Below, piece by piece: positions 11,724-23,652 of a DNA stretch of 64,000 bases. Positions within the stretch are counted from its first letter, which is position 1. Each line of letters starts with the position of its first letter. Origin of the DNA: Tenodera sinensis (lineage: Eukaryota > Arthropoda > Insecta > Mantodea > Mantidae). The stretch is from the NCBI GenBank assembly GCA_030765045.1, contig CM060970.1:54801076-54865075 (forward strand). The letters are read 5' to 3'. The notes under the pieces are model-generated. The model saw only the letters and a program-made list of their open reading frames with translations, made no database searches and had not been told where the DNA came from. The position numbers were made by a program, and so were the translations under genes.

Positions 11724-11863
11724 GTATATGACAAACAACGTCCGAAATAATCCACTGCCCTCTGCCGGGTTTGAACCCACGACATCGGTAAGCAGAGGCT
11801 AGTATGCTACCCCTAGACCACAGAAGACGACCGTGAGGCCCATGATGGTATATGACAAATAAC
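11724..11863 (-). mobile_element. Short tRNA-derived SINE (108 bp) with 16-bp target duplication
   Basis: The flanks 11724-11739 and 11848-11863 read GTATATGACAAAcAAC and GTATATGACAAAtAAC, identical in 15 of 16 positions. The 108 bp between them, read on the minus strand, begins GCCTCACGGTCGTCTT. It has A box GTGGTCTAGGGGTAGC and B box GGGTTCAAACCCGG at tRNA spacing, so almost the whole element is a tRNA-like head. The duplication is strong evidence for retrotransposition of a pol III transcript. Confidence 0.85.
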
Positions 11864-11945
11864 TTAGTGTCATTTCTTGCTGGTTATTTGCTCACACGTC
11901 ACACTATCATACAACCAGCCACTCTTTATAAATTAAAATAATCAT

Positions 11946-12475
11946 ATGTAATGCCACAAGTGATTGTCAATTTACCTAGAGAACTTGACTATCACGAGTT
12001 GCATTAATGAAGACTATTTCAGGAAATAAAGGTTGATGTAGCTTATGAAATGTTATTTAAATGCTGCATTGTAATCACTAACCTCTTAAAAGAAACATGA
12101 CACAGGTACAAATACCTTAGTATCCATTGGCATGGCCTACCAGATACTCATATTTATGCTCTAATCATTTAAGATTTTGGCAATGTCAGTAGTTGGAGTA
12201 TATCCTGCTTATTTATAATTTCGTTCAATACAAAACTTGTGAAACTGATTCCAAACATATTTCCTGTTGTATTCTATGTTGTGATGTTTCCCCTTTTCGA
12301 ATTATTTCTTCTATGTATTTCAGCATTAGATGCTTCACCGAAGCGAGCATCGGCCATTTTTGACATTTGAATAGCGGTTCTGTTGCGCCAAATTATGTAA
12401 GCTGTTGCGCATCTGCAGCTAGATTCTCTGTCACTGGTTGAAATTTCAAATTGTTATGCACATGATTGGTTGATT
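11946..12475 (+). repeat. Repeat X, copy 1
   Basis: Colinear with 29005-29460 in the same orientation. Shared blocks in order: GATTGTCAATTTAnCTAGAGAA, TTGACTATCAC, AAGACTATTTCA, TCCATTGGCATGG, TGGCAATGTC, TATTTCAGCATTA, TTCACCGAAGC, GGTTGAAATTT. Non-coding. No terminal repeats identified, so the class is unknown. Confidence 0.8.
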
Positions 12476-13069
12476 TTAATCAAGCAGTTAATACAATGAA
12501 AAGGTAAATGCGACAATTTATAGAATACGGATAAAATAACCACGTTAAAATAGTAGAATAGGTAGAATGTAATACATAATATTTTATTTTTTATTGCAAA
12601 GCGTTTAAGTGTGACGTAGAAGCTTGGGCACAGCGGCAAATCACAGAAGAACCAAATAGAAACATTTAAATCCTTCCTTGACATCTTCCCTTTAGACTAC
12701 AAACCCCTCTGGACTAAGAACGGCGCGTTGCCTCTGGTCTCGAGGGAACGCTAATGTCTCCAACCGGAAAAAAAAAGTGAAAGAAGGTTACACAGCAAAT
12801 ATTCCGCTTCGCTCGTAATAATTTAATTTCCTCCCCATCCCAATATCGACGTTTACTTGCAGCTTGTGTTGCTCTCACGACCATCCTGAATACTAATGCA
12901 GCAAAATGTTACTGACTTGCTATGTTACAGACTTATTTCAAGCAAGCTATCAGGTCCTATACAATTAAGACATCTTAATACATGCTTAAAGACAAGGTGG
13001 GAAAGGTTCTCAAGAAAATTGATGTGTAACATTTACACAAATTTTCTCTAAACAGTTGTCAGTTATGAA
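12476..13069. other. No recognised feature
   Basis: AT-rich, with a small GC-richer patch at 12700-12760. No domain-bearing frame. Confidence 0.4.
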
Positions 13070-13699
13070 TGTCCTTAGATAGGCCGCGGTACACAACAAA
13101 GAACGGTCGGAGCCAAGCTACCTCCTACCAGTCACGCCGCATATTATAGGCGCCCAAGGTTAAGCTGCCTCACACCACTCACGCGAGCAAACACGTGACA
13201 GCATGTCAAATGGATTTTCGACATTATTCGAGAAGTCTGCGGCCGGCGTATTTATAGAAGTTCGAGAAAGCTCCAAGTTAGTCAACCTTGCTATATAAGG
13301 AGGCAAGACAAAGAGAGTGGAGTAGTAGTAGGGTAGTAATTACAAACATGACTATCGCAGCAGGCAGTGTTTTTGTGTATGTGCGTGCGCGCGCGTATGT
13401 TTGTGTGTGTTCGTTCAGTGTCGTGAGATACATCGAGTTGAGGTAAGCCAGTGAAGCAATTTATGTAGCGTCGAGTGATTTTATCGACAAAATCAGCTGT
13501 TTGAGAGGCAGAGAAAGTGAAGAATGATACAAAGGAGTGGGTTAAGGTTACGCAAAGACAACAGATGTGAGTTGTAATATCACAAAGGAGTTAATACTGT
13601 GTTAACGTCAATAAAGGATCCTGTGTTGTTGTGAAAAGGTTTTGCAAGAAAATAAAGTGAGAACTGGGCTTTTGTCATTTGTCACAAGAGGATTAGAGT
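13070..13699 (+). mobile_element. LTR-A copy 1 (LTR-like, about 617 bp)
   Basis: Runs from TGTCCTTAGATA to TTTGTCACA at 13686, the TG...CA arrangement of an LTR. Conserved LTR-A blocks: TACACAACAAAG near the start, GCGAGCAAACACGTGAC, TTCGAGAA at 13227-13234 and again at 13261-13268, and a TATA box CTATATAAGG at 13291-13300. Then come CAGCTGTTTGAGAGGCAGAG, a GGTTACG block and a polyadenylation-like AATAAAG near the 3' end. The order (upstream elements, TATA, leader, AATAAA, end) is that of an LTR U3-R-U5. No gag or pol follows; LTR-B starts almost at once. Confidence 0.75.
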
Positions 13700-14130
13700 T
13701 GCCTTCTGCCAAACCCACGGTTCGATTGTTTTGGTAAAGTACATAAGTGGCATTAAATGGTAGGATTATCGGTAGTATTGGCAAGAAAACAAGCATAATA
13801 CAAAATACAACGAACTAAGACAATGAGAAATGCAAACATATTGGTTACCAAAAGTTTTGTCACTGTGATCAAATACTTTTCGGTTGAAAACAATCTGAAC
13901 TCTAGTATCCATAGATGAGCTTCCAAATATTCTTGAAAGCACTAATGTTCCGTAGGTTACGCGGCCCTTTATATGCCCACTCTCAGTTTCGAGAAGGTTC
14001 AAGGTTTGTAGAGGAATCTAGTAAAACATGACCAAAAACCGTATACAACGCGATAGATATGAGGTATGCCACACACCTAACGCACAGGTAACCTGGGTGG
14101 GATCTTAGTCTTAAGTAAACGTTTATGTAA
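13700..14130 (-). mobile_element. Promoter-like repeat LTR-B, copy 1
   Basis: Homologous to 56398-56880 in the same orientation. Read on the minus strand it holds a perfect heat-shock-element trimer (GAAccTTCtcGAA; plus strand 13988-14000), a TATA-like CATATAAAGGG about 12 bp downstream (plus 13967-13975), then about 270 bp of leader-like sequence. It looks like an LTR or a transposon promoter, but its termini and family could not be fixed. It abuts LTR-A copy 1 and points at it. Confidence 0.6.
13988..14000. promoter_or_regulatory. Heat-shock-element-like motif TTCgaGAAggTTC
   Basis: Perfect three-unit TTCnnGAAnnTTC, about 12 bp upstream of the TATA-like box of LTR-B copy 1. This arrangement is what HSF binding sites look like. 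Function is inferred only. Confidence 0.5.
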
Positions 14131-14234
14131 AGTCTTAAGGAAGCTTTTATATAAAGATTTAAGCATTTTAATACAATCTTAAGAAGCAAAGTCAGAATAC
14201 GACTGTGGCTTGTTCAGTTACCAAGTTACCCCAT

Positions 14235-14480
14235 GTAAGCCGTAAGGTTATATTCTGCCAACCTTCTCTTAGCGGAATTAATAATTAATTCTGTACTGAT
14301 TCCAAGACGCGGGTTAAAACCCTGTCCAGGCCGATGGTTCTTCTGCATGATAAAAGCGACAACCCACGTCAGTAGATCTACTAGCATGCAAAAGAACCTC
14401 TGCGAGATGAAATTCCGGCACACCGGCTGTACTGCTATGATCCTGATAATTGGCAGCACCGTTATCGAACAAAAAATTTA
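14235..14480 (+). mobile_element. SINE-2 copy 2
   Basis: Plus strand: CGCGGGTTAAAACCCTGTCC (degenerate B box), GATGGTTCTTC, GTAGATCTACTAGCATGCAA, AGAACCTCTGCGAGATGAAA, TTCCGGCACACCGGCTG, TTGGCAGCACCGTTATCGAAC and an A-rich end. Colinear with the minus-strand copy at 2740-2947. The start is approximate and no clear duplication was found. Confidence 0.7.
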
Positions 14481-15734
14481 TTTACAATGAGTTCTGTATA
14501 TCTGCACATACTTTATTTACAAACTACGAGATGAAATAGAGTTGTTTGTGACTTGGACCGGCAGGGAGTCTTGTTTAAAAGAGTTTGAGAGGAATTTCGC
14601 TAAGTAGGTGGGGTTCCGCATGAGCACCGCTACTGCTGGCGTTCGAACAGTGGGCGAAGTGCTGCTACTGATTCCGGAAGTCCGTCAAGGACGGTTTTCA
14701 AGAACCAGCTCTGAACAAGGCCTTGGCTGGTACCCTGAGGTTAGGAGGTTAAATGTATTGAAAAATAGATAGCAGTGCACTTGCATGCGTGCAGGTCTCG
14801 AGAGATATCGTTGAATTTGCTGGAGTTAGAAATGACAATCCAGTGTCTATCACTGAGGATTCTCTCAACGTTCGCTAGGGAACACTGTGACATACAACTC
14901 TATGTATAGCCGACCTGTGTGACGTCATCATTGGTCCTGAGTGACCTCAATTACTGGCGTAGAGCTATTAGTATACCCGGGCTGGATTACATATCTATGT
15001 CTGTTTAAGAAATGCTCAACTTCCACAAATACGTTTAGATTATATTAAATTAGAGGAACCCGAATTCACGTTACTGAAAAATATTGAATGTTTATTACGG
15101 TAAATAATTGTCAGCCTGGGGATTCCATTGCCTTTTATATAAAATAACTAACAAAATTAAGCCCCTTACTTATATAACCAGGAAGCTGTACTTTGTTAAG
15201 CACATTGATACTTTAGTATATATGCAGAACGGCGTACAAGAGTCAGTTTTATGAGAAAGTATGGTATTCAGCCTACAATAAATTTATACTAGCCAGATCC
15301 AAAGGTTATCCTTTCTCTTAACTCATACATAATAAGGTATAGGAATTTCCAAGCCAGGACCAAAGGAAATTACTGAATTATTACTGTTCTTTACGCAGTG
15401 ACTTCGGAGATAGTCCTTCATATCATCTGTTGACATTTCCAGGTACTACTCAGCCATTCACCAGACCATGTTTTACATGCCGTCAGTAACCCTTGGTTAC
15501 TTTTGTTTGTTGGTTTGAGTGTAGCTGATTTGAGGCCTATGCTTAGTAATTCCTATAACAGGTCATAGTGCCTCCCTACCTTGGGCTTTGCACTACTTTC
15601 ACTTGTAGTGTGTTGCTTATCCATGGCAAATAGTTTAAAACAGTTTTATTTAATTTAATACATTGATACTTGATACGTCAAAAGACAAGCGTTTTATTAG
15701 TCACGGCCCTGAATCAAGATCTTGCCGAGAAGTG
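14481..15734. other. No recognised feature; GC-richer block
   Basis: 14560-14990 is GC-richer than its surroundings, with no recognisable domain or family. The rest is AT-rich and blank. Confidence 0.35.
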
Positions 15735-16350
15735 TAAAACAGAAAGAGAAAAATCTGATGTGTTTTACTCACATGACTTTCTCTACTCTTGTGCTAGCCA
15801 TTCTTACAAACTCTTATTACTATAACTTCATGTTAGTTGAGACCAACATTTCCAGAAATTATTTAATTGTTTATCTTCTTGTAGGTACAAGGAGAACATG
15901 GGAATACAGTAGTCTTTGAGCGATAATCAAATCTGTTAAAACTTTCAAATTCCGTTCTCTTTGCACGGCTGACATATAAAAAATGAATAACGATGTTCCA
16001 TTTCACAGAAGTTTGTTCTCCACAACTCACACAAATAAGAAGGAATATCTCCGAAATGATTCACTCTACAACAAATATATTTAGACATAATTGTGTATTT
16101 TAGCAAGATCTACATTTTTTGTATAGTAAGATTTGCTCTATCTCTTACGATTTACCAGTTATGCAGAAGTTATCCAGAGTAAATAGAACTTCGTAGGCTA
16201 TAGCGAGAAAATTCAAGAGATACATTTCATTTGCCATAAAAATATCTTAAACATGGCATTTTAATCAAAATCGTTAAGGGCAATTTTCAAGAAACCAAAA
16301 TTTTCGAAAAATTTTCCAATTTCCAGTTGAGGGTGGAGGCACTAACTCTA
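15735..16350 (-). repeat. Repeat R, truncated, R(-)
   Basis: Starts AAAAATCTGATGTGTTTTACTC, then ACATGACTTTCTCTACTCTTGT. It runs through GGAATATCTCCGAAATG and TTTTAATCAAAATCGTTA to GTTGAGGGTGGAGGC. The distal quarter, including the second terminus, is missing. Confidence 0.85.
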
Positions 16351-17184
16351 TTATATATTTGTTTAATTCACACGATTAACAAAATCTAAATTTGACAATT
16401 CTCATTGAAAATGTTAAGATAAATGATCCTGTTAAATAAAGAAATATTTCAAATCGCGCAAAAATATATTTCTCGAGAGCACCCAATGAGAGGTACACTA
16501 ATGCACTTGATAGTTTGGAGAACAGTCGGTTCTTAGAAAACTCTACCGATTCTGCTTTAAATTAATCCGTTGGTTATTAAATCTCTATTTTTGTATGTAT
16601 GTTGACACAAAATTTAATGGCGGGTGGTTCAAAACAACATCCAATCAAAGACTTGCCAGTCCTTGTGGTGTTGTATCTGTAATCAACACGCTGTGAAATC
16701 ACGCTGTAAAGTCGGTGGTATAAATATCATTTGCACCCATAAAATTTATTTACACAACAGGAAAGGGGGAAGTAGTAGATATAAACCGCCATTAAATTTT
16801 ATTTCTGCCATAGTTAATAAATTACTATAACAAGAAACATTTATTATCCGAATAAAAGTAGATTGATAATAAACAAATAATTAAATTGCTACCAAATGTT
16901 TAATAAGACACATTTAAGAAAATATGTATTTTCAATGAATAATCTATAATAATATGTAATGTGGAAATTGGAAACCAGAAACAATGGAGTATGTACAGGT
17001 TACGGGGGTGAGTCAGCTATCACTTTGCGTGTCACGTTGCTATGTAATGTTTACTCTGTTGTATCTTGTCATTGATGACGCAGCGTGATTACACAATGAT
17101 CCCCCTCTCAACCCCCACCCCGACATTCGAGCCCACTGTACATATTTACTCTCATATTTCTCCTTTATGCCTGTATTAAATCGT
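16351..17184. other. No confident feature
   Basis: AT-rich. About 16990-17145 is bounded by weak inverted ends (ATGTACAG...CTGTACAT) around a C/G-rich patch, possibly a small degraded element. Confidence 0.3.
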
Positions 17185-17265
17185 AGACTTAAAACTCGAA
17201 TTTATTACATTCACGTGACTTTATCTACCTAGTTTCCAACAAACTATCCATAAAAGTTCATTTAT
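17185..17265 (-). repeat. Repeat R, diverged terminal fragment, R(-)
   Basis: TTACATTCACGTGACTTTATCTACC resembles the R terminus. The continuation is strongly diverged. Confidence 0.4.
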
Positions 17266-17277
17266 CTTTCTGTCTTG

Positions 17278-17306
17278 ATGGTAGTGGTAGGGGTGGTGGT
17301 GGTGGT

Positions 17307-17337
<31 letters not shown>

Positions 17338-17357
17338 GTGGTGGTGGTGGCAGCAGC
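17278..17357. repeat. (GGT/GGC)n trinucleotide array
   Basis: About 80 bp of GGT and GGC triplets, ending in CAGCAGCA. It is strand-asymmetric and G-rich, so G-quadruplex formation is possible. Confidence 0.9.
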
Positions 17358-17999
17358 AAGTGGCTGTTTTAAACGCTTTAGCGAAAAGAAGACCGATTGC
17401 TCATAAAAGTGCAATAATTGTATGCTCAATGCGAACCACTAATTACGTCATATAGGTAAATTAAAAGGTTGCTAAAACAAACAGCCTTTTATACAGCAGT
17501 AAACGATTGCCTAAGATGCCAAATATTAGCAAAAACAAAATTGGAATAAACCTACCTTGACTCCTAGTGGTGTAAGCTACACTACAGATAAACGTTCGTG
17601 ATATTTACGACGTATAGAGTTAAGGTAAATATAAATCGTTAAAACGCCTTGAGCACGCTGAATCATAGCAATGGTCTCACTAGGAAGGTATTCAGAGTAT
17701 CGGATGTTCATTCCCAAACAACATTAATTCTTAAGAGCCTTACCTGTCTAGAGTTAATCGTTTAACTTTTCATTAAAGATATACTCAGAATATGGTAGAA
17801 TGAATAGAGTGAAATTCTTCAAAATGGCTCGTCAAGTGATGATGACTTTCACATGCTGTTTTCTTTGCATGAACACGAAAAAAGAGAAAAATAACAGCGA
17901 TTTGCAGTGAGAGAGAAGTATGAAGTAGCTGAGAAGTCAAACTAATTGTTAAATAATGCATCGGCAATAGTTAATGCCACAAAAAGATTAACATAAATT
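17358..17999. other. No recognised feature
   Basis: Nothing identifiable. Confidence 0.4.
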
Positions 18000-18140
18000 C
18001 CGTGTTGCTGTGAATTTCTTCAAATTTTCATGTGGCATTGTTGGAAGGTCCTGAATTTGAACAATACCAACTTTAGTATTTGACCATTTCTCATTTTTGA
18101 GTTGAGCTGGTCACAGAGGACAGAAAGCGAGTTAACAACT
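18000..18140 (-). repeat. Repeat R, diverged fragment, R(-)
   Basis: ATACCAACTTTAGTATTTGACC, then CATTTTTGAGTTGAGCTGGTCACAG, resembles the R interior just before its microsatellite site. The large TTA array begins directly after. Confidence 0.5.
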
Positions 18141-18144
18141 ATTG

Positions 18145-19049
<905 letters not shown>

Positions 19050-19052
<3 letters not shown>

Positions 19053-19329
19053 AAAGGCCAGAGACGTGTGCGTTTTTCCATAGGTATACTGCACATGGAC
19101 GTCACTGTTATCGCTCGCGCATGTAAGCGATGCCTGACCATGAAAACCGGCTCACTGCAGCGCGAGTCTGCATACTTGCTTCACTACTTCGCACAGTATT
19201 ACGCTACCTTGTTTTCGACTCCTGCTTCTAGTGGCAGTTTGATGGCCATGCTGTACTTCTGACGTCATTCATTGTCTGCGTCCAGCTAACTTGTATCGCA
19301 TGCAAGCGCACTTCCCTCCGGCCTTTACT
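19050..19329. mobile_element. MITE-like element (274 bp) with terminal inverted repeats
   Basis: 19053-19326 starts AAAGGCCAGAGACGTGTGCG. The reverse complement of its end reads AAAGGCCGGAGGGAAGTGCG, an imperfect inverted repeat of about 20 bp. Both ends are flanked by ACT (19050-19052 and 19327-19329), a 3-bp duplication like PIF/Harbinger-type elements. The interior is GC-richer than the flanks and contains CGCATGTAAGCGA near one end and TCGCATGCAAGCGC near the other. There is no transposase, so it would be non-autonomous. The superfamily is inferred only from duplication size. Confidence 0.6.
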
Positions 19330-20094
19330 AATTATATTACATTGAGACCACCTCTAGTTATTCACGCCAAGTGAGATCAGCATTTATTAAGTGAGGCTAT
19401 TTCTCATTCCTCTTTCAATTCATACTTACTAGTTCATTTGTGTGTCTTTGTTATAAACCAGTCATAAAGAGCCATGATGACTGTGGCGTGGAAAATAATG
19501 TTAGATAAATAAACCGTGAAACCTCAGGATAGGGGAAAAACACTTTAGCGATGTAGAAACTTGGGGTACTTATTTTGTACTCGAGTGTAGATGAAGTGGG
19601 CATTTCAAGACTTCTTTCCATACATTTTTAAACTCACTTTGTTTTGCTCGACAGTAGATACATATACTGTAGTGCTGAATTTACCTAAGATTTATATTGT
19701 TACATACATAAATCATGGCTATTTCTAACACTACTATGCAGAATTCGTGAATCACGGATTTCATGAATTGAGGGAATCAAATAACGAGATTCATGCGCTC
19801 ATCTTTAAACATGAAACAGAAAAACCGTCGATACAGATTGATGTTTTAAGGGCGAGTTGTTTTATCCCATACAGGCAAACGTTTAGAGATTTATTGCATA
19901 TCCGATTCTTCGATAGCGGTTCCATAGTTTCAGCCCGATTTTGAAATAGCTTTCGGTCTCGTAAATATGAGATTTGCATTCTGATTTATACAGGGATTTT
20001 ATGCAAAGTGCAATGTTTCTTCTTACCATGCAACTCTGTTGCTGCAAGGTTCCAATGAATTTTCAATTCTTCTATCTTAGTTTGCAATGTAGAA
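19330..20094. other. No recognised feature
   Basis: AT-rich. An open frame at 19747-19944 has no recognised domain. Confidence 0.4.
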
Positions 20095-20218
20095 ATATCT
20101 GATGTGCTCCACTCCTATAACTTTCTCTACTCTTGTATTAATTATTCTTAGAAACTCTTATTCCTCTATCTTCATGTTAGTCGAGATAAACATTTGAATA
20201 AAAGAGATTATTGATCCT
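20095..20218 (-). repeat. Repeat R, terminal fragment, R(-)
   Basis: ATCTGATGTGCTCCACTCC, then CTTTCTCTACTCTTGTATTA and GTCGAGATAAACATTTG match about the first 120 bp of R. It is cut shortly before LTR-A copy 2. Confidence 0.75.
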
Positions 20219-20273
20219 ATGAATGATATTTGTTTTGAATTTATGAGAGAGTATAAGTTCTGTTGTAATGTGA

Positions 20274-20800
20274 TGTCTACGGCAGTGGCAACGCAACAAA
20301 AGACAGTCAGGGCCGGTTTGCTCTACCCCATTGGCACGGCGTGTAACAAAGGCGCTCCTCTCACTACTCACCCGAGCAAACATGCAACTAACAACAATCA
20401 AGGGGCAACACAAAGGGATTTCCAGAGCATTCGAGAAGTGTCCGGAAGCCGGCGTGTTTGTAGACGTTCAAGAAAGATCTGACTACGTCATCGTCGGTAT
20501 AGAAGCTTGCGGAGCGCGCCAAGACAGGTAGTTTTTGAATCGGTCAGTGTGTCAGTGAGTGGGAGACAATTGTGAGAGATATTTCACGTCGAAGAGAAGT
20601 TTTAACTAGTGTTGATTGATTGTATCGTCAGAGTTAGTGTTTGAGAGACAGAAACTGAAGTGAGACAGTCGAAGGACTGAGTCAAGGTTACGAAGTAGAG
20701 AGTTGCGAGTTGTAAATCGCGAAAGATCGTAGACTATTAACGTCAGTAGAAGAGAATGTGTTCTTATGCAAAGATCTTAGTGAAAAACACTATCGACCTC
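20274..20800 (+). mobile_element. LTR-A copy 2
   Basis: Starts TGTCTACGGCAGTGGC, then ACGCAACAAAAG. It carries the CGAGCAAACATGCAACTAAC block, TTCGAGAA at 20430-20437 inside a longer run of TTC/GAA units spaced every 5 bp (20421-20445), CAGTGTGTCAG, GTTTGAGAGACAGAAAC, AGGTTACG and GTAGACTATTAACG. The 3' end is diverged and no primer site is visible. Confidence 0.65.
20421..20446. promoter_or_regulatory. Extended heat-shock-element-like run
   Basis: TTC, GAG, TTC, GAA, GTC and GAA occur as successive 5-bp-spaced units; four of the six are perfect TTC/GAA. This is the best extended match among the LTR-A copies. Regulatory role is inferred. Confidence 0.4.
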
Positions 20801-21429
20801 TGTTGCAAGGTCACGTTATTTGTAGTCCGTTCTGCTTTGTTTATAGCTCAGTATGTCTTTTTTGTGCTAGCTAGTTCACATTCCAGCACAAATCGTGGTA
20901 GTGCATTTTTTGCCTCGATTTCTGCTATACGCTATCATTATCCAAAAGGTCCTACCCTATCTCCCTTGTAATAGGGGAGGACAGCTAAATGACTGCTTTT
21001 GTCAGCAGCACCTGATGAGTTTGCTGCCTGATTCATGGAGCCTGAATTTTTCTATTTTTTCCCGCACAATTTCAGAGGGGTGTTCTTTTCGGGAAGTTTT
21101 TAACGTGCCTTTCCACAGTTGAGATCTGCAGACACGATCAAGGACTTAAATGACACTCAAAATATGAAACCAAAGTCTCTTGAGCTAAGAGGGTGAGGAA
21201 GATTGGAATTCGGCGCTCCAGCAGACGTACTTCCCTGAGTACGAAGGTATGCGCAGTGTTCTGTGGAGCTATCAACGAAGCAAGTTGCATACAGAGTATA
21301 AAAGTGAGCAAATTATGCTTTTTGCACGTTTCACTGTTCACACATTTGAAAGGTGCACACTTGCGTAGTTCCGGAGTCCTGATAGTAATTTCGCGCGCAG
21401 AGAAAATAAACACGTATGGCAAATTGGAC
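20801..21429. other. No recognised feature
   Basis: AT-balanced sequence with several open frames lacking known domains. There is a TATA-like GTATAAAAG at about 21297. Confidence 0.35.
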
Positions 21430-22530
21430 TAAGTCGTGCTATATTGGAATTAGATACTGCAAAACATATGGCCTAAAAATGAACCAAAGTAACACAAAAA
21501 TTATAGTTTTCAAAAAAGGAAAGAAATTAAAGACAGTCCATAAAATGGGTGTTGGAAGGCAAAGAAATTCAAATAGTGGAGGATTTTATATACCTGGGAG
21601 CAAAATTGAACATGAAAGCAGATCGGCAGAAACAGAAAAAATGGACAGTGGTGAAAGGGTAGTCGTCGATGGCATTAGTCAAAAATGTTTGTATATTACA
21701 CGCATGATGGTGACGTGTTTTGAAAAACTGTAGACGGCATTAGTATGAGAGAATTTAGCGCGAGAGGAAAGGTGACGGAAAGAATATTGAAATACTGGTA
21801 CAGGTTAAGTGAGTTCTCAGATGATAACATTTTGAAAAGTTGTTTGGTATACCAGGAAAAGCGTTTTAAACATGATTGTTGGTTGAGAAAAATTAAATAA
21901 CCCTTAATAAGAGCTAAACTAGGGAATATATGGGAACAGCGAAACGCAATGATACAAGAATTTTGGAAAATTGCCAAAGAAAGATATGAGGATATGGATA
22001 AACAAGGGTTGAGGGCAGACATTAATAAAATGAGATCATAGGCTTTCTACAACATGATAAAGACTGAATTAGGAAAAGACAAATACATAGAAATTTGTAA
22101 TAAAAGGGAAAGAGAAACGGTAGCTTGATTTAGATTAGGACTATGGGGATACAAAGCTGCTGTTATATAAGGAATACGTCCGAGATGTGGAGAAACTGAA
22201 GTTGGAGTGCATATATTTTGGTGCTATGTAAAGGAACAAATGATTGGAGGAGAAAATTTAACAGAGAGAAATGGCTCAAAAATAGTAGTATTGTAAAAAT
22301 AAATATTTTTGTTAGATCAATCTCAAGTAACAGGTTTAAGGAACTTTTTGTGGAATTTAAAAAGGAAATGGAATTGGGAAGTTGAAAAAAAAGATGCAAG
22401 TATTATGTGAAAATGGAAAAATGAGGGAAATTTTAGAATTTAAGAAGTTGAAAAATGTAATTAAACACATTTTCTATCGGCGGTCTAAGGAACAAGTTGC
22501 CAGGGTCACTCCTAAAAGACCCCGAAGTGT
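21430..22530 (+). pseudogene. Non-LTR retrotransposon remnant (RT C-terminus to terminal zinc knuckle)
   Basis: Plus-strand translation with several stops and shifts. At about 21460-21530 it reads YCKTYGLKMNQSNTKIIVF, matching the GLKxNxxKTKxxxF motif of LINE reverse transcriptases. It then shows ITERILKYWYRLS, HDCWLRKIK, FWKIAKERYEDMDKQG, KARFRLG-like AxFRLGLWG, and RPRCGETEVGVHIFWCY, a CxCG...H...C knuckle like the one near the end of LINE ORF2. The order fits the last third of a LINE ORF2. Endonuclease and catalytic RT motifs (YADD) are absent. It differs from the RNase H-bearing LINE at 30084. Confidence 0.65.
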
Positions 22531-22779
22531 AAATAAGCACCAATAAAAATATTGAAAGTCTGCAAACAAAAGTAAATATTGATGTAATGTTGTTTATTAC
22601 ACTGTCCTGAGTTACCAATGCAAATATTTGCATTATACTAATAACACCCTGTCTTTAGGATCCCGTAAAGTAGAGTTCACCTGTTCAAATTGTGTATTTA
22701 TGCTGGAATGTAGAAGCAAGCGCAAATGCATTTTAGGATTATAAACCACATGATAATAAAGTATTGGCACAGCTAGAAA
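22531..22779. other. No recognised feature
   Basis: Possible 3' flank of the LINE remnant. Nothing defined. Confidence 0.3.
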
Positions 22780-22990
22780 AAGTTATTTTTAAATTGGATC
22801 AAACAACGCGTTGAAACATAATTACAGCTAATACTTACTCGTAATCATTAATGTAACTGCGAACGTGATAACCATGAAAATAAATAACGTCATCGCTACT
22901 GGTAACAGTTACATGTAACCGTTAACGTAGTGTAACTATGATAGTTATAACCGTTACCCGAAAATAACTGTTGGTCATATCTCTAATATA
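22780..22990. repeat. GTTAC/GTAAC-rich palindromic cluster
   Basis: Multiple interleaved GTAAC and GTTAC words, e.g. GGTAACAGTTACATGTAACC followed by GTTAACG and GTTATAACCGTTACCCG. These can pair with each other locally. This looks like a degenerate palindromic repeat, origin unknown. Confidence 0.5.
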
Positions 22991-23442
22991 TACCTACGAG
23001 GTCCGCCTTGTGTGTTTATGCTTATCCGTCAATTGAGCATTGCTACCTGTGTAAAGTTACTGTTGTGTACATTTCTCTCATTAATTTCATTTAAAAAGAG
23101 GTAAAATGACAATAATATTTTATTAAAAATATAAGTACTGCCATCAGCCTCATTGGCATTACAGTATGTCACAACAGCAAAATTAACAATTCACAACCTC
23201 AATTATTTAGCCTAAAGTAGTCGAAGGTGGTGATTATTTTTCAAAATATGATACCAAGTACCTTTAAGGATCTAAAATTAGGCATAGAATTTCTAACCAT
23301 CAAAGTCAGAATGGAATGATAAAGCAGCCCCATCCCTCGTACAATCTTTTAACGTTTATCCGCGTTTACTACAAAACTTGGCCGGCAGGTGGGCGGCCCG
23401 TGTGACCTTCACTGGTTCAAGGAGGTAGTAAAATAAGTTTTA

Positions 23443-23473
<31 letters not shown>

Positions 23474-23652
23474 AAAAGCTTAGTATATGAGTCGATTCAG
23501 AAAGTCCTTTTGTCTACTATATACAGTATCATAATCTGTCATGATTTAGTTCGTATTAACTAGACAATAAAAGATATACTTCATATTCTAACAAAATATG
23601 TTTTTGTAACCAGTACTCTAAATATCTATTAATGTACGAGCACATGAGAATT
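22991..23652. other. No recognised gene; poly-T tract
   Basis: A T tract of about 29 nt lies at 23441-23469, next to a weak tRNA-like phrase (CACTGGTTCAAGG at about 23408). It may be a degraded minus-strand retroposon. Confidence 0.35.

Noticed and set aside
11750..11835. tRNA gene candidates at SINE heads (also 2880-2945, 26755-26825, 40530-40596, 51715-51798)
   Set aside because: A and B boxes are present, but acceptor stems do not pair by eye, and SINE bodies or target duplications follow.
16990..17145. Small inverted-end element (ATGTACAG...CTGTACAT)
   Set aside because: Only 8 bp pair at the ends and no flanking duplication; could be chance.
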